Positions 1 to 6,185 of a stretch of 7,766 nucleotides of DNA are shown here, piece by piece; positions within the stretch are counted from its first letter, which is position 1; every line of letters begins with the position of its first letter. This stretch comes from Deltaproteobacteria bacterium (GTDB taxonomy: Bacteria > Desulfobacterota > DSM-4660 > Desulfatiglandales > Desulfatiglandaceae), in contig QMLZ01000131.1 in the NCBI GenBank assembly GCA_003646995.1, positions 1 to 7,766 of the forward strand. Reading direction: 5' to 3'. The notes under the pieces are model-generated. The model was not told where the DNA came from, did not search any database, and worked only from the letters and a program-made list of their open reading frames with translations. A program made the position numbers and the translations under genes.

Positions 1-97
1 GTACCTTTTGGCGAGCATACGTACCTTGTTTGTACTCGACCTGTAACATTGGTATCGGCATGTACTATAGGAGAGAAAAGAGAAAAAACGTCTTTTT

Positions 98-292
98 GTG
101 ACGGATCCATGGTGGTACCGTTGCTCCAATGAAAGTAATCAAACGGAAAGCAGCGACGGTTATAACACGAAAGAAAGGTACCTTACGGGCCTCCACCAGG
201 GCAGGGAGGCTATGAGAGTCGAAAGCACTCCCCGGAAAGGGACTACCTTCTATCTTGACATGAACCCTACGTCCGGATTAGTAATGGGTTGA
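98..292 (+). pseudogene. Remnant of a histidine kinase C-terminal ATPase domain
   Basis: The frame opens after a TAG at 68-70 and ends with TGA at 290-292. Only its second half is recognisable. The segment encoded by 191-265 contains HQGR, then VESTP, then KGTTFYLDM, which is the usual end of a histidine kinase HATPase_c domain (typically HGGRI-x-VES-x-PGKGTTF followed by a short hydrophobic strand). The match is imperfect: one extra residue lies between HQGR and VES, and the glycine before KGTTF is replaced by arginine. The preceding N box and G1 (GxGLGL) motifs are absent in all three forward frames back to position 1. The GTG at 98 has no convincing ribosome binding site. I read this as a decayed kinase end, not a functional 64-residue protein. 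A chance resemblance is possible because the matching stretch is only about 25 residues. Confidence 0.4.
255..284 (+). promoter_or_regulatory. Candidate sigma-70 promoter of the plus-strand operon
   Basis: A perfect TTGACA -35 box lies at 255-260. With an 18-base spacer, the best -10 is TAGTAA at 279-284, a weak match to TATAAT. Transcription would start near 291, leaving a leader of about 24 bases before the ATG at 315. The -35 box lies inside the kinase remnant. The strong -35, suitable distance and lack of any other good candidate support it; the poor -10 limits confidence. Confidence 0.3.
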
Positions 293-304
293 AATACATT
301 TCAC

Positions 305-309
305 GGAGG
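305..309 (+). promoter_or_regulatory. Ribosome binding site of the first operon gene
   Basis: GGAGG lies five bases before the ATG at 315. It fixes the start of the first DUF2889-like gene and shows that the gene is translated independently rather than being a fragment. Confidence 0.7.
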
Positions 310-314
310 AAATC

Positions 315-812
315 ATGCCTGATATTTTGATCTTTTCACGAATCCGCTCGACATTTGTGGAACACGTGGAAGAAAACCGGCTCCGTGCCGTGTGCCAACT
401 AAACGATACCTTGACCGAGGCCACTGTAGAGGTGCTTGTGAAAATCCCCGAACTGGAAATAGTGGATGCCAAGGCCGGCATTGTGAGGGCTGTGTCAAGG
501 CCTAAGGAAGACGAGACACAATTGGCAAAAAAGGTCATAGGGATAAGGATCGGCCCTGGAATGAAAAAGATCATCAGGGGCCTTATTGGTGAAGGAGACG
601 AGACCAAGCAACTGGCATTCATGATAGAGGAATGCTGTAATGCGGTGATTCTATCTTTCACCAAGGACGTCCTGCTTCAAAGGCCGGAAGACAAAAGAGG
701 AAAGAGGGATTTTTACAGAAACATGGTTAAGGAAAACATAAGGCTTTATAACCGCTGCGCCGCCTTTGCTCCAGGCAGCCCCCTTGTAGAGGGAATTGAA
801 CCACCGACCTAA
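315..812 (+). CDS. DUF2889-like protein, stand-alone
   Basis: This 165-residue protein has no signal peptide or membrane segment and is probably cytoplasmic. Residues 22-118 follow the DUF2889 pattern: a beta-rich N-terminal part, LEIVDAKA (47-54) in place of the family's L-x-I-x-x-AEA strand, then GIRIGPGMKK (76-85), the family's GLRIGPGF element, then a helix containing EECC (105-108). The family's GCTHL motif is missing; the equivalent stretch reads DETKQL. The tail (131-165) is basic and rich in Arg and Asn, then ends in a Pro/Gly-rich segment. The domain is clearly paralogous to the N-terminal domain of the next gene, sharing LEIV, the G-I/L-R-I/M-G turn and the ECC helix. It is the first gene of a four-gene operon, 53 bases before the next start. 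DUF2889 has no established biochemical function, so none is assigned. The missing Cys/His positions suggest a regulatory or structural partner role, which is inference. Confidence 0.75.
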   Translation: MPDILIFSRIRSTFVEHVEENRLRAVCQLNDTLTEATVEVLVKIPELEIVDAKAGIVRAVSRPKEDETQLAKKVIGIRIGPGMKKIIRGLIGEGDETKQLAFMIEECCNAVILSFTKDVLLQRPEDKRGKRDFYRNMVKENIRLYNRCAAFAPGSPLVEGIEPPT

Positions 813-850
813 CCCATGGCTTTGGCGAAAAGACAACTCGAATGGTACAT

Positions 851-856
851 GGAGAG
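851..856 (+). promoter_or_regulatory. Ribosome binding site deciding the start at 866
   Basis: GGAGAG at 851-856 lies nine bases before the ATG at 866. The upstream in-frame ATG at 842 has no purine-rich site at a usable distance, and this GGAGAG would lie inside its coding sequence. The start at 866 is therefore preferred. Confidence 0.6.
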
Positions 857-865
857 TTTAGAAAT

Positions 866-1990
866 ATGATCAAGTTTATGAGAAACAAATTGGTTAGAAT
901 CCACCAGATTGACAAAGACCACCTGGAAATTCACGGGATGCTGGCTGATGATATTTATGAGCTGGAGCTGGACGTCGTGTTCAAAAAAAGCACTCTCGAG
1001 ATAGTGTCCATCGAGGGGAGGTGGAACCGGTGGACAACCCCTGAATGCCCCCGTGCTATCCCATTCCTGCAAGAGGCAGTCGGTCTCAGAATGGGGAAGG
1101 ATTTCTCAGAAAAGGTCAAGAAAATGGTGGGCAGAAAGTCATGCCGCCACTATGCCAATCTGCTTCTGGAGTGCTGTCATGCAGCCAGGGAAGCCGTTTT
1201 GCATGTTATAGGTGAAAAGGTAGAGACCGCGCAGCACGGATCATCTCCGGCCGAGGAAAAACCCGAAAAACCATCCAAGGCGGTGGAAGTACCCAAGGAA
1301 GAAATCCGAACCACACCTACCAAGGCAAAACAACGTTTCTCGGGTTGCATCATAGATCTCCACGTCCACACGACCCCAGCATCCCCTTGCAGCTCCGCAC
1401 CCATAGATGGCCTCATTGCAGAGGCTAAGCGCATAGGTCTTCATGCCTTCTGCCTTACGGACCATGACTATACGTGGTCCAAGGCCGATGTAGAGGCCCT
1501 CATGGAACAATATAACTACCTCCTGTTGAGGGGAAATGAGGTGACCACAGACCAGGGCCATATGTTGGTTTTCGGCCTTGAGAAGAAAATAGACCGGCTT
1601 ATAAGGCTTGAGGAACTAAGAGAAGAAGTCAACAGGGTCAAGGGCTTCATAATCGTCGCCCATCCATTCAGGGGTTTCCTCACCTTCGGGGTCGGACAAC
1701 TGGGCTTGACACCCGACAAGGCAAAAGAAAGGGCCCTGTTTAAGCGGGTTGATGCAATAGAGGTATTGAATGGAAAAGTTACCAAAAAGGAAAACGCCTT
1801 TGCAAGGGAAGTGGCCCAGAGCCTTGGAATGCCCACAACCGGCGGAAGCGACGCCCACGAAGTTGATGAAATCGGTCAATTTGCCACCAGATTCGAATCC
1901 TTGATCAGGGACGAAAAGGACCTCTTGGAAGCATTACATGACGGAGCCTTCTCACCCGTAGCATACAAAGAAGAAAGGGGGATAAAGTAG
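866..1990 (+). CDS. DUF2889-like domain fused to PHP metallophosphoesterase
   Basis: Starting at 866 the protein has 374 residues; a start at 842 would add eight. Residues 1-117 form a DUF2889-like domain with LEIV (45-48), GLRMG (73-77) and SCRHYANLLLECC (92-104), keeping the Cys and His of the family's GCTHL motif. Residues 118-160 are a Glu/Lys/Pro-rich linker. Residues 161-360 are a PHP domain with a full set of likely metal ligands: DLHVH (164-168), TDHD (198-201), GNE (223-225), GH (231-232), AHPFR (265-269), EVLNG (299-303) and GSDAH (327-331). PHP enzymes hydrolyse phosphoesters such as nucleotides, histidinol phosphate or nucleic acid ends with two or three metal ions. The short form with a late GSDAH resembles the YciV/TrpH-type group, but the substrate is not predictable. 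It lacks DNA polymerase domains, so it is not PolX or DnaE. Its TAG shares a base with the GTG of the next gene. Confidence 0.85.
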   Translation: MIKFMRNKLVRIHQIDKDHLEIHGMLADDIYELELDVVFKKSTLEIVSIEGRWNRWTTPECPRAIPFLQEAVGLRMGKDFSEKVKKMVGRKSCRHYANLLLECCHAAREAVLHVIGEKVETAQHGSSPAEEKPEKPSKAVEVPKEEIRTTPTKAKQRFSGCIIDLHVHTTPASPCSSAPIDGLIAEAKRIGLHAFCLTDHDYTWSKADVEALMEQYNYLLLRGNEVTTDQGHMLVFGLEKKIDRLIRLEELREEVNRVKGFIIVAHPFRGFLTFGVGQLGLTPDKAKERALFKRVDAIEVLNGKVTKKENAFAREVAQSLGMPTTGGSDAHEVDEIGQFATRFESLIRDEKDLLEALHDGAFSPVAYKEERGIK

Positions 1991-3420
1991 TGGCAATCGA
2001 AAAACCAAAAAGAAATTGGGAAAAAATTATAAGGCGAATGGAACTCCTCATGCGTCTGAAGTCATTTCCCGTGGCCTTCAAGATGCTTGAAAAGAAAGAA
2101 GACCTGGACAATATCCCGTTCCTAAGAAGGTTGGACAAAAAGCTGACCCTTTGCCAACTGATAACACTGGTCCGAAACTTCGACTGGACGGTAGGGGCAG
2201 AGCCTAGCGACTTTATGGCCCCTACCTGCCCTTCCATAATCGGCCTCTCAGACCTGCCTGAAGTTTACAAGGACGGGACATTCCGCAGTATTGTGTGGGT
2301 GAAGACCAGGGAAGACGGCAAAAAATACGAGGCGGCGATTCCCCGTATCCCCCTGGGAAAATACGAGGCTGTGGTCCTGGCTCCCTTGGTATACAATCCA
2401 TTCGAACCCGACATCGTGCTCATATATGCGAATCCGGCACAGATGATGTTGCTGATCAATTCCCTCCAGTTTGAAAACTACGAGGTTATGCAGTTTTATT
2501 GTGTGGGCGAGTCCTCGTGTTCAGACGCCATCGCTCGTTGCTACCTCACGAGCAAGCCATCTCTGACCATTCCATGCTATGGCGAGCGGAGGTATGGGCA
2601 TGCCCAGGACGAAGACCTCGTGATGGCCATACCGGCTGACATGATGGAAAAGGCGCTTAGGGGGATGGAAAGCCTTTACAGGCGGGGGATCCGCTACCCC
2701 ATAAGTTATGCGGGTGCGGAGCAGGATCTCACCGCAGCATTTCCGATGTCTTACGGTAGCTTGGACCAACTTGAGGCTGTAAGGGGAAAAGACAACCGTC
2801 TGCTGCTGGGGGTGACAGGGGGAATTGCCAGCGGCAAGACCACTGTGGCCAACATGCTTGCCGAATTAGGGGCGCCCATCATTGACTTTGATATATTGGC
2901 AAGGAAGGTTGTTGAGCCGGGAAAACCAGCATGGCAGGATATTGTTGACTATTTCGGCAAGCAGGTTCTTAATGAAGACCGCACCCTTAACCGAAAGAAG
3001 CTCTCTGAAATCGTGTTTGCAGATCTCGAAAAAAGGAAAAAACTGGAAAGTTTCACCCACCCCAGGATACACGAGGAATTTGTCAAGGAGGTGAACAGAA
3101 TAGCCGCTGAAGACCCCGACGCCATTATTCAAGTTGTTATACCCCTGCTGATTGAGCTCAACCTCCAGTATATATTTCACAAGTTGCTTGTGGTGTATAT
3201 CCCGTACGAAAAACAGGTTGAGCGACTGATGGAACGCGACGGCATATCAAGGGAGCAAGCGGAAAACATCCTAAAAGCTCAGCTCCCCATAGACGAAAAG
3301 GTAGGGTACGCGGACTTTGTAATCCACAATGAGGGCTCCCTTGAGGAAACCCAGGAGCAAGTTCGTGAGTTGTGGGAAAAACTCAAATCCATCCAGAAAG
3401 GGAGGATTCAAAATGGCTGA
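1990..3420 (+). CDS. coaE: DUF169 domain fused to dephospho-CoA kinase
   Basis: This 476-residue protein starts with GTG at 1990, one base overlapping the preceding stop and after the purine-rich stretch AAAGGGGGAT. Residues 15-250 match DUF169 (COG2043): LCQL (54-57), APTCPS (77-82), LAPL (130-133), a Cys-rich stretch with C171, C177 and C184, then PCYGER (195-200) and a DEDLVMAIP segment (207-215), equivalents of the family's C-x-GSR and DDE-x-x-x-xIP. Residues 270-470 form a complete dephospho-CoA kinase: Walker A GGIASGKT (277-284), IDFD (298-301), LNRKKL (333-338), THPRI (356-360), IPLLIE (384-389), KAQ (429-431) and ADFVIHN (441-447). CoaE uses ATP to phosphorylate the 3' ribose hydroxyl of dephospho-CoA, the last step of CoA synthesis. 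Family members are usually about 200 residues and stand alone, so the fusion is unusual. The kinase motifs look intact; whether the substrate is still dephospho-CoA is unproven. Confidence 0.85.
   Translation: MAIEKPKRNWEKIIRRMELLMRLKSFPVAFKMLEKKEDLDNIPFLRRLDKKLTLCQLITLVRNFDWTVGAEPSDFMAPTCPSIIGLSDLPEVYKDGTFRSIVWVKTREDGKKYEAAIPRIPLGKYEAVVLAPLVYNPFEPDIVLIYANPAQMMLLINSLQFENYEVMQFYCVGESSCSDAIARCYLTSKPSLTIPCYGERRYGHAQDEDLVMAIPADMMEKALRGMESLYRRGIRYPISYAGAEQDLTAAFPMSYGSLDQLEAVRGKDNRLLLGVTGGIASGKTTVANMLAELGAPIIDFDILARKVVEPGKPAWQDIVDYFGKQVLNEDRTLNRKKLSEIVFADLEKRKKLESFTHPRIHEEFVKEVNRIAAEDPDAIIQVVIPLLIELNLQYIFHKLLVVYIPYEKQVERLMERDGISREQAENILKAQLPIDEKVGYADFVIHNEGSLEETQEQVRELWEKLKSIQKGRIQNG
3401..3405 (+). 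promoter_or_regulatory. Ribosome binding site of the MBL-fold gene, inside coaE
   Basis: GGAGG lies seven bases before the ATG at 3413, inside the last codons of the DUF169-CoaE gene. It selects 3413 over an upstream in-frame ATG at 3329, which would give a basic extension lacking family similarity and running deep inside the kinase gene. Confidence 0.75.
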
Positions 3421-4375
3421 GCCGTTGTTAAACCTGGAACCCGTTGACAAAGTGGAAATCTTGACACTTATGGACAATTACACTGATGTCCTACTACCGG
3501 GGTCTGACATCGTACAGAGGCCACCGCTTGCCGTGGGAGGACAGATCCCCACCACTACGGTGGTGGCCGAGCATGGACTTTCTCTGCTCGTGACCGTTCA
3601 CAAGGGTGACCTGAGTCACACGGTGTTGCTTGACACAGGATGGACCGCCATGGGCGTGATACACAACATGAATGTACTGGGCATTGATCCGGAAAAAATC
3701 GAGACCATAGTCTTGAGCCACGGGCACATGGACCATACCGGCACCCTCGTGCCCATTCTTGAACGCATCAGCCATCCAGTAGACGTGGTCCTTCACCCCC
3801 ATGCCTTGCTGTCACCCCGATACCTCCAGATACAGGATGGAGCCAAGCTGCTTTTTCCCAAAACGCTGGCCGACAATGCCCTCCGATCCAAGGGAGCAGA
3901 GTTAGTGTGGTCGGAAAAGCCCACGCCAGTAGCTGACTCAATGGTAGGGGTTACGGGCCAAGTAGAAAGGGTAACGGGATTTGAAAAGGGGCTGCCCAAC
4001 GCCATGATGGAAAAAGACGGCAAGGTGGTCCCTGATCCGATACTGGATGACCAGGCAATGGTTATCCATTTGAAGGACAAGGGCCTTGTGGTGGTTGCCG
4101 GGTGTAGCCATGCGGGCATAATAAACACCCTGCTTTACGCAAGAAAAATAACCGGCATCCAGAGAATTTATGCGGTCTTCGGCGGGTTCCACCTTTCCGG
4201 GGCCGTCTTTGAGCCCATCATCGAAGACACGCTCAGGGAACTCAAGCAAATGGACCCGGCAGTCCTGGTTCCCATGCACTGCACCGGCTGGAAGGCACTT
4301 CACCGTTTTGAGGAGGAGTTTCCACAGTCCTTTGTGCTAAACAGCGTGGGTACCAAGTTTACCCTTACGTCTTAG
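3413..4375 (+). CDS. MBL-fold metallohydrolase, COG1237 family
   Basis: This 320-residue cytoplasmic protein overlaps the kinase gene by eight bases. It has the metallo-beta-lactamase signature SHGHMDH (102-108) after DTGW (74-77) and the strand ETIVL (97-101). Further conserved elements are HPH (128-130), DDQA (212-215), GCSHAG (230-235), FGGFH (256-260) and MHCTGW (288-293), which supply the remaining metal ligands. The order DTG, HGHxDH, DDQ, GCSHAG, GGFH is characteristic of COG1237. Databases often label this group 7,8-dihydropterin-6-yl-methyl-4-(beta-D-ribofuranosyl)aminobenzene 5'-phosphate synthase. That name should not be taken as the function here, since no methanopterin genes are visible. 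A hydrolase acting on a phosphorylated or thioester metabolite is plausible from the neighbouring PHP and CoaE domains, but this is inference. It is the last gene of the operon and ends one base before the opposing reductase gene. Confidence 0.85.
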   Translation: MAEPLLNLEPVDKVEILTLMDNYTDVLLPGSDIVQRPPLAVGGQIPTTTVVAEHGLSLLVTVHKGDLSHTVLLDTGWTAMGVIHNMNVLGIDPEKIETIVLSHGHMDHTGTLVPILERISHPVDVVLHPHALLSPRYLQIQDGAKLLFPKTLADNALRSKGAELVWSEKPTPVADSMVGVTGQVERVTGFEKGLPNAMMEKDGKVVPDPILDDQAMVIHLKDKGLVVVAGCSHAGIINTLLYARKITGIQRIYAVFGGFHLSGAVFEPIIEDTLRELKQMDPAVLVPMHCTGWKALHRFEEEFPQSFVLNSVGTKFTLTS

Positions 4376-4376
4376 A

Positions 4377-5252
4377 TTACCCCCTATCGCTTAGAGACTG
4401 CAAGGCAAGGAACAAGGACTGGGTGGCGGAGCGGCCGTGTCCCTGTGCCTTTACGGCTACGTAAAGTTGATGGATGAGCGACAAACCGGGAAGCGAAAGC
4501 CCGGCAGCATTGGCCTCCCGCAGCGCTATTTCCATATCCTTGACAAAATGCTCCACGAAAAAACCGCTTTTGTAATCTCCCTTCACTATTCGTGGGGCCA
4601 AGTTGTTAATGGACCAAGATCCACCGGCCCCGCCTCCCACTACCTCGATGACCTTCTCCGGATCCAAGCCCTGTTTATAAGCATACAAGAGGGCCTCTAC
4701 CATTCCTATCATGGTCCCTGCTACTGAAATCTGGTTGCAGGCCTTTGCATGTTGGCCTGTCCCGGGCCCTCCCATGTATGCAACCCTCTTGGCAAAAAGC
4801 CTGATCACCGGTAACACTTCTTCATAAGCATTCTCGTCGCCCCCTACCATAACAGACAACGTGCCCTGTTTTGCACCTATGTCGCCCCCGGTAACGGGCG
4901 CATCTAAGGCCTTTATTCCCCGTGATTCTGCTGCCTTTGCTATCTCTTTCGCCAAGGTGGGTGTGCTTGTCGTCATGTCAACCATGATCTTACATCCGGC
5001 GGCAGCGGAAAGGACCCCTTTTTCCCCCAGATATACCTCTTCCACGTCTGCAGGAAACCCAACTATGCTGAAAACTATCTCTGCACTCTCTCCTACTTGC
5101 GCGGCAGAATCACACCACAGGGCACCATCCCTGAGCAAGGGCTCGGCTTTCTCTTTGGTGCGGTTGTAAACGAATAGTTGGTGTCCCCCTTTCTGAACAT
5201 GGGCCGCCATCGGCCCTCCCATGACCCCAAGCCCAATCCATCCTATTTTCAT
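4377..5252 (-). CDS. NAD(P)-dependent beta-hydroxyacid dehydrogenase (3-hydroxyisobutyrate dehydrogenase family)
   Basis: This 291-residue protein has the normal length and all motifs of the beta-hydroxyacid dehydrogenase family. The Rossmann fold starts at residue 1 with GLGVMG (7-12). NRT (30-32) after the second strand favours NADP(H), because an acidic residue is usual there in NAD enzymes. DAPVTGG (117-123) plus GTLSVMVGG (130-138) is the substrate-binding signature, GQHAKACNQ (166-174) carries catalytic Lys170, and FVKDMEIALREA (236-247) lies in the C-terminal helical domain. Such enzymes interconvert a 3-hydroxy acid and its semialdehyde (3-hydroxyisobutyrate, tartronate semialdehyde, 4-hydroxybutyrate or succinic semialdehyde, 2-hydroxymethylglutarate). 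The substrate cannot be chosen from sequence. The start is supported by a GGAGG at 5263-5267, ten bases upstream. The gene has its own candidate promoter and converges on the MBL gene, so it is not part of that operon. Confidence 0.9.
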   Translation of the reverse strand: MKIGWIGLGVMGGPMAAHVQKGGHQLFVYNRTKEKAEPLLRDGALWCDSAAQVGESAEIVFSIVGFPADVEEVYLGEKGVLSAAAGCKIMVDMTTSTPTLAKEIAKAAESRGIKALDAPVTGGDIGAKQGTLSVMVGGDENAYEEVLPVIRLFAKRVAYMGGPGTGQHAKACNQISVAGTMIGMVEALLYAYKQGLDPEKVIEVVGGGAGGSWSINNLAPRIVKGDYKSGFFVEHFVKDMEIALREANAAGLSLPGLSLIHQLYVAVKAQGHGRSATQSLFLALQSLSDRG

Positions 5253-5372
5253 GGCGCGCCACCCTCCTTCCTATTCCAAACGTTCACCTCTTGCCTGAAT
5301 GGATACCACGGCATGGGCCATTGAGGAAAAGGCCCAGCCGCGGCAACTCCGAAATGTCGGCAATCCAATCGG

Positions 5373-5401
5373 ATTAGAACAATAGGAAGGGCTAAAATCA
5401 A
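5373..5401 (-). promoter_or_regulatory. Candidate sigma-70 promoter of the dehydrogenase gene
   Basis: Read on the minus strand, TTGATT (5401-5396) and TCTAAT (5378-5373) are separated by exactly 17 bases, matching the -35 and -10 consensus at four and five of six positions. Transcription would start near 5366 and leave a leader of about 113 bases before the ATG at 5252. The inverted repeat AATCC-GATT-GGATT lies immediately downstream, overlapping the end of the -10 box, and could be an operator or a small leader hairpin. The rest of the 164-base gap (5253-5416) shows no gene. Confidence 0.4.
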
Positions 5402-5416
5402 GCCAAAAAAGCCGTG

Positions 5417-6055
5417 CTATTCCACTGTCACACCCTTCGGCGGAGCGGGTGCAGTAGTGTCGCGGGTGTAGGTGACAGTAAGGCTCCTGGTTGTCTCGTT
5501 ACCCGCCGAATCTACCGCGGTTACTGTTATTACGTTGTCTCCCTCGGCCAGTGATATGGATGAAACGGACCAGTTCGTGGTTCCTATGGCCGTTCCACTT
5601 CCACCCCTTGAATTGGACCACCTTACCTCTTTTACCCCAATGTTGTCCTGGGCGGTTCCCGCAATATCAACAGTGGGTTGATCAGTTTCATAGGTAGCTC
5701 CGGAGGTGGGAGAGGTAATGGTGAGGGAAGGCGCATGAGTATCCTCAATCGTTTTAGATACTTCCTCGGAAAAACCGCTCTCATTCCCAGAGGTATCAAC
5801 AGCCGTAACAGCAAAATAATAGGTTTGGCCTTCTTCGAGACCCGTAATGGTGTAACTGGTCACGTTGCCCACGCTGATGGGGGCACCGTAACTCCTGCTC
5901 TGCTTCCCGTAGTAGATTCTGTACTCCTTAAGGTCCGGCTCGGTGTTGGCCTGCCATTTAACTGTTGCTGAGCCGGCTACAGCGTTTGCCGGAAACGTGA
6001 ATAAAATTAATAGGGGCAGCACTGCAAGTAATGGCAAAAAATGATACTTTTTCAT
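5417..6055 (-). CDS. Exported fibronectin type III and Ig-like domain protein
   Basis: The preferred start at 6055 gives 212 residues. GGAGG at 6061-6065 stands five bases upstream. A longer reading from 6169 would place 38 unrelated residues before an obvious signal peptide. Residues 1-28 are the signal: MKK, a long hydrophobic core, then ANAVAG. Residues 29-101 form a fibronectin type III domain with TVKW, EPDLKEYRIYYG (39-50) and a TYYFAVTAVD strand (78-87). Residues 107-197 form a second, Ig-like beta domain with the ending NVITVTAVDSAGN (174-186). The last 14 residues (DTTAPAPPKGVTVE) look like the linker and first strand of another fibronectin-type repeat, then TAG. Such modules bind proteins or polysaccharides outside the cytoplasm. 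No anchor, lipobox or sorting signal is seen. The gene lies downstream of the pseudopilin and transglycosylase genes but has its own candidate promoter. Function beyond exported adhesive or binding protein is unknown. Confidence 0.8.
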   Translation of the reverse strand: MKKYHFLPLLAVLPLLILFTFPANAVAGSATVKWQANTEPDLKEYRIYYGKQSRSYGAPISVGNVTSYTITGLEEGQTYYFAVTAVDTSGNESGFSEEVSKTIEDTHAPSLTITSPTSGATYETDQPTVDIAGTAQDNIGVKEVRWSNSRGGSGTAIGTTNWSVSSISLAEGDNVITVTAVDSAGNETTRSLTVTYTRDTTAPAPPKGVTVE

Positions 6056-6156
6056 AATTACCTCCAGCATTTGCTTTGTTACATGCCCAACGAACCAATC
6101 GGGGATTTTTCCACCAACTGTGCAAGGCATATGCCGGTTGCTGGAGCATACGGTTT

Positions 6157-6185
6157 TTAATAGTTCCAACAGCTTGATATTGCAA
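6157..6185 (-). promoter_or_regulatory. Candidate promoter of the fibronectin-domain gene
   Basis: On the minus strand, TTGCAA (6185-6180) and TATTAA (6162-6157) are 17 bases apart, four of six matches each to the sigma-70 boxes. Transcription would start near 6150, giving a leader of roughly 95 bases. It lies in the 258-base gap 6056-6313, which shows no other gene. A GGCATATGCC palindrome at 6127-6136 falls inside the leader. I compared the leader by eye with the c-di-GMP-I riboswitch pattern and found no match. Confidence 0.3.

Larger units (their letters stand above)
1..314. other. Gene-poor leader region upstream of the DUF2889 operon
   Basis: No intact gene is recognisable here. Frame 1 is open from the window edge to a TGA at 130-132, but its translation resembles no family I know, so an upstream gene tail cannot be excluded or supported. 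The heptamer GTACCTT occurs at 1-7, 21-27 and 179-185. The functional content appears to be the kinase remnant at about 191-265 plus the promoter and ribosome binding site serving the gene at 315. Confidence 0.5.

Noticed and set aside
103..119. Cluster of BamHI, NcoI and KpnI recognition sequences (GGATCC, CCATGG, GGTACC) resembling a cloning polylinker.
   Set aside because: No vector-like sequence is recognisable on either side, other common linker sites are missing, and six-base sites can cluster by chance.
1..185. Three copies of GTACCTT (1-7, 21-27, 179-185) as an iteron or regulator binding array.
   Set aside because: The copies are short, irregularly spaced and lack shared flanks, so they are compatible with chance.
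842..865. Upstream ATG as the start of the DUF2889-PHP protein.
   Set aside because: It has no Shine-Dalgarno sequence, while the ATG at 866 has GGAGAG nine bases ahead. The extra eight residues show no family similarity.
4449..4466. Perfect 7-bp inverted repeat CTTTACG-GCTA-CGTAAAG as a terminator for the plus-strand operon.
   Set aside because: It lies inside the dehydrogenase coding region, is AT-containing, and has no T run after it. It encodes ordinary family sequence.
5396..5416. T-rich stretch after the fibronectin gene stop (CGGCTTTTTTGGC on the minus strand) as an intrinsic terminator.
   Set aside because: I could find only a bulged, weak stem before the T run, so termination here cannot be supported by eye.
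5958..6185. Minus-strand open frame of 75 codons upstream of and overlapping the fibronectin gene.
   Set aside because: It overlaps the signal peptide region of a well-supported gene in another frame, lacks a good ribosome binding site, and its translation resembles nothing known.
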